A stretch of DNA of 64,000 nt from Luidia sarsii. Lineage: Eukaryota; Echinodermata; Asteroidea; Paxillosida; Luidiidae. The translations under genes were made by a program, and so were the position numbers. The notes below the pieces were generated by a model. That model worked only from the letters and a program-made list of their open reading frames with translations, was not told the origin of the DNA and did no database searches. Shown piece after piece: positions 23,701-33,400 of this stretch. The stretch's first letter is position 1. Each line of letters opens with the position of its first letter. The stretch lies in NCBI GenBank assembly GCA_949987565.1, contig OX465104.1:25507757-25571756 (forward strand), in the 5' to 3' direction.

Positions 23701-26152
23701 TCACATCATAGTCCAGTCACATCATAGTCCAGTCACATCATAGTCCAGGCACATCATAGTCCAGTCACATCATAGTCCAGTCACATCATAGTCCAGTCAC
23801 ATCATAGTCCAGTCACATCATAGTCCAGTCACATCATAGTCCAGTCACATCATAGTCCAGTCACATCATAGTCCAGGCACATCATAGTCCAGGCACATCA
23901 TAGTCCAGTCACATCATAGTCATTGAAGACATGACCATGAGTCTGGATTTCACTGAGCAGATAGAAATCAGAGTCTGGGATAGCGCCACTTCTTGTCCAA
24001 GCTCTCTGCAAATTGACCAGCACCAGACCTGCCGTCTGTTCAGCTGTACTGAGGGATTTCTGGGGGGGGGGGGGGGGGGTTGTAAGCTAGGGGATTGTGG
24101 GATGACCAGTCCTCCATAGATGGTTGTACATGTAGCTGCTCAGCAATAGCCGGTCAAGTTGAGTCTGTTTTAAGCCTGCAATGAGCCATCATGTCTCGTG
24201 ACCTTTCTGAGAAAGATCATGATGGGACAGAAACGTCTACCGTCTTTTCTTTAAAAGAAGGAAGAAGAAGAATTCCCCCAATGTCATTCTGTACCGTCTT
24301 GCAGACACCCACGGGTCCGGCAAGAAAGCACGCCATGCAGAAGCAATGAGGGAGAAGAAATGGAAGACGGGCAAAGTGTGGAAGAAGCAAGTGAGCGGAC
24401 TGATCGACAGTGACGGGGACCACGAGGGGAAGCTGGCTCCACTCTGGATGAAGAGGGCGCTCTCCACTTGTAAGACAGCCTTATTTATCTATTTTTGCCG
24501 GGTGCGGTAGACTCTGGTAGACAGACCACTTTAGGTACGTTAAGGGTAACGACTCACCATGGATGGCCCGGGACTCGGACTTGGCAGATTTGCTTTGGAC
24601 TATTCAAACCTGGTCAGGCACACAAGCAGGCAAGCAAGCAAGCAGGGCAAGCAAGAAGACAGGCAAGAAGGGGAGGTAGCATTAGCAAACATGCAAGCAA
24701 GCGAGTAAGCAATTAAGCTAGCAAGCAAGTAAGCATCCACAAAGGATAATGCGACTGCCATGGATTGACAATATCTGTCTCATTCAATCTCTCGAAACAG
24801 CGAAAGGTTCTCACGAGGCAATGGAACCGATAGACAACGCTACCGCCGTTTCGCGAGTCAGAAGAGACTCCGGCGACATCGGAGACACCACCGGTCCTGC
24901 CGACAACCCGACTGAGGAGTCTGACCGGCAACCCGAGGCAGGCACTTCGGGGTGTGACCCTCTGCCCCTAGCCCCTGGACCGGGCAAGGAGGCCCCTGCA
25001 CCCGAGACTCATCCGGAATCGGCAACCGACGCTTCAGCCACCGACGATGAGACCGTGGATGAGTACGTTCTCGCCGCTCTGGTAGGGGCGGCTGCTTCAC
25101 TGCTCGTGAGAGGGATTGTGGAGGCCGGTCTCCGATCGGTTGAGGGTGACCTCCGGGCGATGGCGGGATTCCACGAGCTCGGAGATTCCAAGGAGGAGTT
25201 GGACGGACCGGAACCGGAGGGATTCCATGTTAGGGGAGAGTCGGGCAGCGATGAGGATGACCCGAGGGTGGCAGTGTGGCAACTGGTGGATATGTTCCCC
25301 AGTACGGACTCCTCCATCACCTCCTCCACCTTCTGCTCACAGAGCGACAACAGCAGCTGCTGCCTGGACCCCAGATTCCTTGAGAGCACCCCCGAAACGG
25401 AAGAGGGTGAGGAGGTGGGAGAAGAGGAGACGGAGAAGGAAATGCAGAAGGTGGTGGAGGAAGAAGAGGTGGAGGAGAAGATGGCAGAGGTGGAAGGAGA
25501 GGTGGTGATTGAGAGAAGGAAGGAGGTGGTGGAAGAAATTGTGAAAAGGGGGGAAGAGGAGACAGGGGAGGTGGTTGACAAGGGGGAGGGAGTTGGAGGG
25601 GAGGAGGTGAAAGAGAAAGAGGTGGTAGAGAAGGAGAAGGAGGAGGTGGTGTTGAAGACCAGGAAGTTGGAGAAGATGGTGGGAAATGAGGAAGGTGAGG
25701 AGGAATTGGGACAGGAGGTGGTTGAGGTTCGGGCAGAGGAGGATGAAGATGAAGTCTTGGAGGAGAAGGTAGTGATAGAGCAGACCAGGGAGAATAAGGA
25801 AGAGGAGGAACTGAATGAGCCTCGGACAGAAGAGGCAGAAGAGGCGGACGTTGAGGCAAATGAGGAGGAGGAGGCTGAGAATGAGGTGGATGAGGCAGAT
25901 GATGAGGAAGTGCTAGAGGAAGTCTGGCAGGATGACTCCCTAGAAGAGGCCTCAGAGGAGCAAGGTCTATTCAGCGAGTGCCTCCAGAGGGATGCCTTAC
26001 AGCACGGCTATGCTGCCTCGGTAGCCGTGCTGGATGACGGGGAGGACGGCCGACTGATGACCGACGTCCGTCTGCTCTGGATTGACTCGGACCTATCCTG
26101 GGATGCCAGCAGCTCCGGCTCAGAGTCCGAGCTGGACACCAGCCTCCATTGA
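20710..26152 (+). CDS. Five-exon gene for an acidic protein of unknown family
   Basis: Five exons join in frame, all through phase-1 introns: 20,710-20,767, 21,959-22,132, 22,472-22,690, 24,305-24,469 and 24,801-26,152. The product would be 655 residues. The N-terminus (MSSQAVDIFAPDWISDSVQ) leads into an Arg/Lys-rich region (21-150) and a Lys/Trp-rich segment (about 152-205, with KKWKTGKVWKKQ). At about 292-322 is a predicted amphipathic helix (DEYVLAAL...LLVRGIVEAG). A very acidic Glu/Val-rich, coiled-coil-like region fills about 393-605. The end is hydrophobic then Ser-rich (LLWIDSDLSWD, ESELDTSLH). I do not recognise the family. Consistent phase across four introns and strong acceptors support the model; the exon 3 donor is the weak point. 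It converges on the REXO5-like gene. Confidence 0.72.
20815..21895 (+). repeat. (GGGTT)n-type G-rich satellite in intron 1
   Basis: About 1.1 kb is built of GGGTT with GGATT, GAGTT, GGTTT and GTGTGGTG variants. It lies wholly inside intron 1 of the acidic-protein gene, with the G-rich strand as the transcribed (sense) strand. Long open frames on either strand (Pro/Thr/Gln-rich or Gly/Trp/Val-rich) are products of the simple repeat and are not genes. Confidence 0.95.
21959..22132 (+). CDS. Acidic-protein gene, exon 2
   Basis: The acceptor follows a long pyrimidine tract (TCCTCCCTCACACCCAG/TC). The exon carries 57 whole codons and ends CGA AGA G/GTATAC. It encodes a basic stretch with VAECPLTTYAG at its start and many Arg residues. 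It begins and ends in phase 1. Confidence 0.7.
22472..22690 (+). CDS. Acidic-protein gene, exon 3
   Basis: The acceptor is ATGTCCAG/AGAGCC, and the first two bases complete a Glu codon with the G of exon 2. The proposed donor is AAG A/GTGCGT, in the phase that exon 4 requires, but it is weak. The frame stays open to 22,809, so a different 3' boundary is possible. The peptide includes SADNTPPSKVFSTGRYDD and ends KNQKK. Confidence 0.55.
22862..23025. mobile_element. Fold-back element with 75-80-bp inverted arms
   Basis: The left arm from ATAAGTGGAAAGGGTGATCA is repeated inverted, ending in TGATCACCCTTTCCACTTAT. Near the centre each arm carries CGAAACGTC or its near copy, and one strand reads CTGATGAAGG before a short stem and CGAAACGTC. 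This is the same core seen in the other fold-back elements of the window. It lies in intron 3 of the acidic-protein gene. Confidence 0.88.
23139..23921 (+). repeat. 16-bp minisatellite (about 49 copies)
   Basis: The unit AGTCCAGTCACATCAT is repeated about 49 times with almost no variation, apart from scattered AGGCACATCAT copies and one ATCTTAG. It lies in intron 3 of the acidic-protein gene. Confidence 0.97.
24305..24469 (+). CDS. Acidic-protein gene, exon 4
   Basis: The acceptor is CCGTCTTGCAG/AC and the donor CTCCACTT/GTAAGA, both good. The 54 whole codons are Lys/Trp-rich, with KKARHAEAMREKKWK, the acidic DSDGDHEGK, and LAPLWMKRALST at the end. The frame is closed in the two other phases. 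Confidence 0.7.
24590..24745 (+). repeat. (GCAA)n / CAAG-rich microsatellite
   Basis: Impure repeats of AAGCAAGC and AGGCAAGC lie in intron 4, just before exon 5. Confidence 0.75.
24801..26152 (+). CDS. Acidic-protein gene, exon 5 (last coding exon)
   Basis: The acceptor is TCTCTCGAAACAG/CG, in phase with exon 4 (T + CG gives Ser). It encodes 449 residues to a TGA at 26,150-26,152. It holds the candidate amphipathic helix near 25,055-25,150 and a Glu/Val-rich low-complexity stretch from about 25,390 to 26,000. Although the frame is open upstream to an ATG at 24,749, the splice acceptor and matched phase make the exon form more likely. Confidence 0.8.
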
Positions 26153-26568
26153 TCCGGACCTCAGTCGCCGTCGTTAATTAGTTGGAGACTTGAAGGTGCT
26201 CGTGGTGGAATCGCAATGCACCATGCTTGCGGTGACACCACATGCAATGAGCATGGCACATTTACGAATCCGCAGACTTCTTCACTGTCGCACCAAAACC
26301 TGAACATGCAGGGTTGTGGTTTGTCGGCGATTTTGAAGTTTTGGTATTCACAAACTGCTGTCGGAAGCTTGTTCTTGAAAACCTGTGGCGTTTTTAACAG
26401 GTCAGAGAAATTTCAACAGGTAAGACCATAGCCCGAGCCCCGAACGTTGAATCTAAGACTTTGTTACGAAAAACAGCCAGTGGCTCTGCGAAGAGCCAGT
26501 CAGTAGTCAGTTGTTTCGGGCAGTGTACCGGTACGCTCTGCAGGACACTGCTACAACGTTGAGTTACC

Positions 26569-26584
26569 GCCTCTTCTCACAGCC
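26569..26584 (+). other. Degenerate histone-type hairpin relic
   Basis: GAGTTACC is followed by GCCTCTTCTCACAGCC, a mutated copy of the hairpin seen intact at 29,378-29,393. Satellite-like words follow (ATGCTCACTTCTCGAAAGAG). The stem no longer pairs fully. Confidence 0.45.
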
Positions 26585-26749
26585 ATGCTCACTTCTCGAA
26601 AGAGATTATGCAAACCTTCGCTGCAAACCTTTACGTTATTACTCTCGTTCAAGCAACTCTGCGACCATAATGGAAGAAGACACAATGTTTCAAACTCTAG
26701 CCATAAATTCTTATTCTCATGTGTACAACTTCTACCATTGCTATTTTAA

Positions 26750-26825
26750 AGGCTGGATGGTAAGAGCTCAGGTGCGCAACAACCAGAGGTCTTGGGTTCA
26801 AGTCCCGGCCCAGTCACACTTTTCT
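26750..26825 (+). repeat. tRNA-like repeat head (SINE fragment)
   Basis: GGATGGTAAGAGC resembles a polymerase III A box and GGTTCAAGTCCCGG a B box. It is the same tRNA-like unit found at about 30,725, 36,970, 41,575, 44,660 and 48,110. The element is degenerate and is not a functional tRNA gene. Confidence 0.7.
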
Positions 26826-26983
26826 GTGCCATGTTTTTTTCAAAATTATTAATAAATTGTTTGAAAAAAAAATCATCCCATTTTGTTTTACTTTCCTTTT
26901 GTTTTTTTGGAAACAAAAATTTAAAAAGCTGCAGTCTCTTTGTGTGCGGTCACGAATCACTCTAACCAGATTTACAATTTTTA

Positions 26984-27090
26984 TCTTAAAATTTAGTGGG
27001 CCTGACGTTTCGATCCTAGCAGGACCTTTCTCTCTGCCTTTGAGAAAGGTCCTGCTAGGATCGAAACGTCAGGCCCACTAAATTTTAAGA
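26984..27090. mobile_element. Fold-back element with about 48-bp arms
   Basis: The left arm, from TCTTAAAATTTAGTGGG to AGGACCTTTCTC, is repeated inverted after a loop of about 10 bp. Each arm contains TCCTGCTAGGAT next to CGAAACGTCAGG. It is the best copy of the terminal motif also seen at 18,200, 33,220, 37,498, 40,540, 45,968 and 55,390. It lies between the two convergent genes. Confidence 0.9.
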
Positions 27091-27316
27091 TTTACATTTT
27101 GGTAATTTTAGTCAGTAAGCAGTTTGCAACATTTTTGTATATCACCAGATTTACAATTAATTGTGAATGATGAAACTGGGAGTGTGATCCCTGGAAATAT
27201 AGAGTTAGACGGGCAAGAAGAGATCAACTCAATGCCTTTAAGTCCACTGAAGAGAGACACCGGCTCTTGGAAAGGCAGCATCGGCCCCTTGCCGGCGCCT
27301 TCCCCATTTCTGCTTC

Positions 27317-27493
27317 TCAGTATTTGACCTTTAACCCCATAAAGAACCTCCCGTTGGCCAGCTCGTCCACGATGTTGTCGCTCTTGCCACTGGCCGCGAT
27401 GGGATCCCTCGCCATGACGACCAAGAAGAAGCTGTTGAACGGCAGCTTCTTGTAGATCTTCTTGATCCTCTGGTCAAGCTGTCTCAGCGTCTC
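27317..27493 (-). CDS. REXO5: REXO5-like exon 20 (last coding exon)
   Basis: It has 58 codons and a TGA at 27,317-27,319. The acceptor is TTATTTTCAG/GAG. The peptide includes LDQRIKKIYKKLPFNSFFLV and ends FFMGLKVKY. Confidence 0.85.
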   Translation of the reverse strand, partial: ETLRQLDQRIKKIYKKLPFNSFFLVVMARDPIAASGKSDNIVDELANGRFFMGLKVKY

Positions 27494-30400
27494 CTGAAAA
27501 TAATAACATCAAGAAAAAAAAGCAACCATTTCATCTTGATGTATGAATTCACTGTTCTTCATCTGAGCGGGATAAAAAGAAGAATTTAGAGTCAATAAAA
27601 ACAGATCCTTCAATTTCCTTCCGTCTCTTTTCAGTCTGACCAAGGGAATTACACCTGACTCTGAAATTGTGTAAATAATGTAGCATTGAATATTGGACTG
27701 AAACGGAATTTGAAAACAGGGCTGGATTTCACAAAGCCTTACGATGCATCGTAACTCAACTTACATTTGATAACCCGTCGTAATTTGTGATACATAAGGC
27801 CGTATGGTTTCTGAGCATCACTCATTGTCTTGCAATTGATCGCAAGTTATGATGGGTTTGAAAATTGGACAGGAACGAAATAGTTTGAATGCGTTTCACG
27901 TCATGCAAAAACAAATGTGTGGCGGTGCTCTTTACTTCCAACCATAGTTTGAAGCTGTTCGGGTCCCCCATGGCATTACAGTATTTGACATCGTTTTGAA
28001 TTTGAATAGATGCCGACTGTTTTCATGTTGTCTATGGACAAACCCTCTGGCTCGTCATCCAAGACCAAAATATTATTCCGTCTCCGGCAACTGACGTTTG
28101 CAAACATGCAGACACCCCCCAAAAATCATCACCTTGACAACAGCACTCTCCAGTGAGATCCCCTGGGTCAATTTGAAGAAGTTGTGAAGCTGCACCCAGA
28201 CAAAGTCAGAATGGGAGATGGCCTGTAGGGCTTTCTTTAGCGCCTGAGTAGGAAGAGGGGAAGAGAAAAATGGGTATTAGCCACTTCGCAACGGGACCTC
28301 CGAATCCGGAGCTCCGTTGGCTTGACTATGCGACGGGGCCCTTCGAATCCGGGCACCACTATTGTCCACATTCTAAACAAAGACTCTTTTCAGCTTAGAA
28401 CAAAGCAATACGAATCAGTACAAAGACCCTTTTTGACGCAAGTTGAATGAATTGACATGAATTACAAGATTAGCAGCAGTAATTGTGCAATTGTGGGACC
28501 TTTACTGTGGAGGATCGAGGGATACCGCGCTGCCGCTGAAAGCACGCGGGGGACATTGTGTTGGCATGCCACACAGCCCAACGGTCGTCGGTCAGGCAAT
28601 GGAATTCCACCCACCTTCTTGACCGCAATCTGTACGCTCGGTTATGGCCGACCAACTCGAAGATTTGACTGCCTGGATTGGAGGCTAGTCTGCGGTCAGG
28701 GATTGACAATACCATACACACACACACACACAAGTCCGTTACGCTCCATTGACGACGCACAATGGGCCCTTTTTCGAACGGATAATCTCTTGACAAAAGC
28801 CACAACGACGTCCGAATTGTGCCAGGTTTTACTCTTTTGTACCCATAGTAAACTCTTATCGATTCATTCCACAGAAAAATATATGGTTGCGATTGTTTTA
28901 GCGAGATTTGAAAATGATGCAATGATGCAACCCCCGTATGGCGGTCATCGGCGCCCTCATTTTTATAAGGATATTTCTAAAGGTAAAACAGATAACCAAC
29001 TTCTGAATCCATTAAGAAAAAGAAGCTTGCCAATATGTTTGTACACTAGATGACAGCAGAAAATGAGCTTGACTGTGATACTTATTGCAGAGACCCTTTA
29101 AAATAAAAAGGAGTGGTAAGACAAATTACAAGCTGGCATACCTCTGAATCATTCTGGCAGGCCAGAGGTCCGACAGGGTCCTTGACAAACTGCCTGGTAA
29201 TGGCTGTACTGTCCACCATCATGCTAACTTTTTGCAAGGACTGGATGCCCTGGAACAGGCTAGGAAAAGAAATTGAGACAGACGGATAAGATTTGAAGGT
29301 CTGCATAGTGGAGATGAGACCATGTACATTATCTACTGAGAAGGAGACTGACGATGTGCCCAAAACTTTGAGTTACCGGCTCTTTTCAGAGCCATACTCC
29401 TTCTCTTAACAGATGATATACATGGTGTCACCACAAACCACCTACTTATTAAGACAGACAGAAAACGCCATTAGAAATCAGTCAGTAAACTGTGGTCAAT
29501 TATCGTAACTTACAATCAATCGCAAGACGATTAGCGATGCGCAGAGACTAAACTGTCTATCACAACTTACGATGGGTTATCCATCGTAAGTTGATTTACG
29601 ATACATCATGACTTGTTAAAAGTCAGTATTTCAGTAGTTTGCATCATTCTTTTACAATAGATATAACATGATATTTGCGTCGAGGAGAATGTCACTAAAT
29701 GAGGGTTTGCCCTGCTCGACGTAATAAGCATTGTATGCCCAGTGCTTTGCCCGAATGCCCGATGAAATTGTTTTCATCAGTTAAGACTTCTCCACAAGAA
29801 AGTAGGTGTGCAGGTTCGAATCCCGCCTGAGCTGCCTGAAAAAATTGTCATCAGGCATCGGGCAAAGCACTGGGCATACAGTACTTTTGATTAACGTTGA
29901 GCAGGCAAAAACCCTCATTGAATTACATACATTCTTGTCCTCCTTATACAAAGACTGGGTACTCAGAATGGAAGGAAGAAGGTTACCTCTCTGTAGGGAT
30001 GGTGTAGGGTTGCTGGTGCTGGGCGCTGTTGCTATGGTACTTGGGCAGGCTCTCACCCTTCTCTATCTTGAGCTGCAGGAGCTTCAAGGTCACTGCGGCA
30101 TCCTCCACGGAATCGTGACCTTTGTCCTGTGCCTGGATGGTCACGCTGCAAACAATTAACAAACAAACAGACAAGAAGTAAATACAAAAAGAAAACTGTT
30201 GCAAACTGCTCACTGACTAAACTAACCTGCAATACATAAACCGTTTAGACTTTTAGATCCAAGCAGGACCTTTCTCAAAGGCAAAGTGAGAGTGAATGAA
30301 AATGAAAACAGGTGTGATCCCTGGAGATATACAGCAGTTAATGGTTGAATGCTTATTTGCCTTTGAGAAAGGTCCTGCTAGGATCGAAACGTCATGCCCT

Positions 30401-33400
30401 CTAACTTTTGAAGAAAAAAACCCAGGTCAAACAAATTGATGAAATAAAAACGACTGGGAACTTTTGAACAAATTGTACAAATGGCAAAGAAAACTTTTGA
30501 CTTATCATTGATTTGTTTGACTTGAATTGAAAACAGCTTCATCCACTTTGTGTGATCCCTGAGCTGCTGTAGCCAGGTTTACAACAATTGGTTGTTTGCA
30601 TCTGAATGAAAACGGGGGAGTGATCCCTGGAGATATACGGCAGTTGATGGTTGAATTGCTACAGACTGGCACCCGAACCCTGGCAAGGACAAGTTGACTA
30701 TATGAGAGGCCACCATCTAATTGATGGATAGCTCAGATGGGAAGAGCGCTGGTACGCAAAACTAGAGGTCTCAGGTTCAAATCCCAATCCAGTCAAAGTT
30801 TTTTCTTAGCCATTGTTTTTCAAATAAACAGACAGTTAAACAAGTTGCATCCACTTTGTTTGATACCCCAGCTGCTGTAGTCAGGTCTACGACGACTTGA
30901 TGAACCAAATGATTCAATTCTTTGTCAGAAATGTTTTCTGCAAATCAACTTACCCAAGGTATTTCCAGGCTAGCTTGCGTAGTGCCACTCTGTAGCTACC
31001 GGTGAACAAATTACTGGTGTCTATCACGAATGGATGATACAACTGAATGAGGGAAACAAGAATGTAGAGGCAAAGGTAACGTTAGATCAGGACCACATTC
31101 CAAAACCCGGCTTAGGCTCAGGATTCGGCTTTGTCTCCATTTCTTTCGTCCATTTAAAGTACAAGGCATGAACATGGGAGGCCTTTGGCTTTGCTTTTGA
31201 ATTTTACACTGCCTTTTGAAAAAGAATCCAAAGTTTCAACTTCAACAAATAAGTTCAACCTATGTTTTCAGCTTTGGGGTAACAGAGACAAAGCCGGAGC
31301 CGAAGCCTAAGCCGGGTTTTGGAAAAGGACCAAGATTTCAAGGCTTGCACGGTCGAAATAACAAGTAGGAGGTTTGCGGTGACACCATGTACATCATCTC
31401 TTAAGAGAAGGAGTATGATAAGATTTGAAGGTCTGCACGGTCGAAATACCAAGTAGGAGGTTTGCGGTGACACCATGTACATCATCTCTTTCAATAAGGA
31501 GTGTGGCTCTGAGAAGAGCCGGTAACTCAATGTTTTGGACATTGTGTACTCTGCCCGTCGTCAGGAGACTGCTGGATTCCACTCAACTGTTGGCGGGAAA
31601 GATGCTCCACACTCCAATCCTCTCCACAGCAATTACAAGCACCGATGATAATTGGAATCCAGCAGTCTCCTGATGTGCACACAACTCTTAATTTGAGTTA
31701 ACGTCTCTTTCCAGAGCCATACTCCTTCTCTTAAGAGATGATGTACATGGTGTCACTGCAAACCTCCTACCTGGTATTTCCACCGTGCTAACCTTCAAAT
31801 CTTATCATACTCTTTCTCTTAAGAAATGATGTACATGGTGTCACTGCAAACCTCCTATACTTGGTATTTCCACCGTGCAAACCTTCAAATCTCATCATAC
31901 TCCTTCTCTTAAGAAATGATGTACATGGTGTCACTGCAAACCTCCTACTTGGTATTTCCACTGTGCAAACCTTCAAATCTTATCATACTCCTTCTCTTAA
32001 GAAATGATGTACATGGTGTCACCACAAACCTCCTATACTTGGTATTTCCACCATGCAAACCTTCAAATCTTATCATACTCCTTCTCTTAAGAGATGATGT
32101 ACATGGTGTCACCGCAAACATCCTACTTGGTATTTCCACCGTGCAAACCTTCAAATCTTATCATACTCCTTCTCTTAAGAAATGATGTACATGGTGTCAC
32201 TGCAAACCTCCTACTTGGTATTTCCACCGTGCAAACCTTCAAATCTTATCATACTCCTTCTCTTAAGAAATGATGTACATGGTGTCACCACAAACCTCCT
32301 ATACTTGGTATTTCCACCATGCAAACCTTCAAATCTTATCATACTCCTTCTCTTAAGAGATGATGTACATGGTGTCACCGCAAACATCCTACTTGGTATT
32401 TCCACCGTGCAAACCTTCAAATCTTATAATACTCCTTCTCTTAAGAAATGATGTACATGGTGTCACCGCAAACCTCCTACTTGATATTTCCACCGTGCAA
32501 ACCTTCAAATCTTATCATACTCCTTCTTTTAAGAAATGATGTACATGGTGTCACCGCAAACCTCCTACTTGGTATTTCCACTGTGCAAACCTTCCAATCT
32601 TATCATACTCCTTCTCTTAAGAAATGATGTACATGGTGTCACCGCAAACCTCCTACTTGATATTTCCACCGTGCAAACCTTCAAATCTTATCATACTCCT
32701 CCTCTTAAGAGATGATGTACATGGTGTCACCGCAAACCTCCTACTTGGTATTTCCACTGTGCAAACCTTCCAATCTTATCATACTCCTTCTCTTAAGAAA
32801 TGATGTACACATGTACATGGTGTCACCGCAAACCTCCTACTTAAGAATGTACAGGCAAAGATAATGTTGAAAAGAAGCGTCGCATTCTACCTTCAACGCT
32901 CGGAGGTCGTTCTCTAGTGACTGTCCCACCAAGATGGCGTCCAGCGGTAAAAGCGCGATGATTTCCCGCTGGACGTCCTCGAGTCGCTTCGTGACAGGGT
33001 CCAGGAGTTCCTTGGTGATGCCGCTATATCTGTACACGGTGGCAACCAGAAATCCCAATGGTTGTAATGGACAACTTAATTATTCTTTTTTAATGTTCTT
33101 AATGTTTTAAGCATTCCCTCAGCTTTCTGTATTAATGTAGTTTGTTTTGTACATGTATATAAGAGTGATATACAAAAATGTTGCAAACTGCTTACTGACT
33201 AAAATTACCAAAATGTAAATCTTAAAATTTAGTGGGCCTGACGTTTCGATCCTAGCAGGACCTTTCTCAAAGGCAGAGTGACAAGGACAAAACAGATACA
33301 TGTACACGGAGGAAGGGGGGGGGAGTGAATAGGACACGGATTAGAAACAAAGGACAAAGAGTGAAGCTGGTAGGGAGAGATCAAAGGAAAGGGCAAGCGG

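Noticed and set aside
23139..23921. CRISPR-like array
   Set aside because: The 16-bp units abut directly with no spacers, and the context is an animal gene intron.
25009..25859. Minus-strand frames of 180-190 codons opposite the acidic-protein exon
   Set aside because: They are antisense shadows of Glu-rich coding DNA, giving Ser/Pro/Leu-rich peptides with no supporting splice sites.
28457..29053. 198-codon plus-strand frame
   Set aside because: It lies in a dispersed non-coding element. The copies at 12.5, 16.1 and 36.4 kb have stops and shifts at different places.
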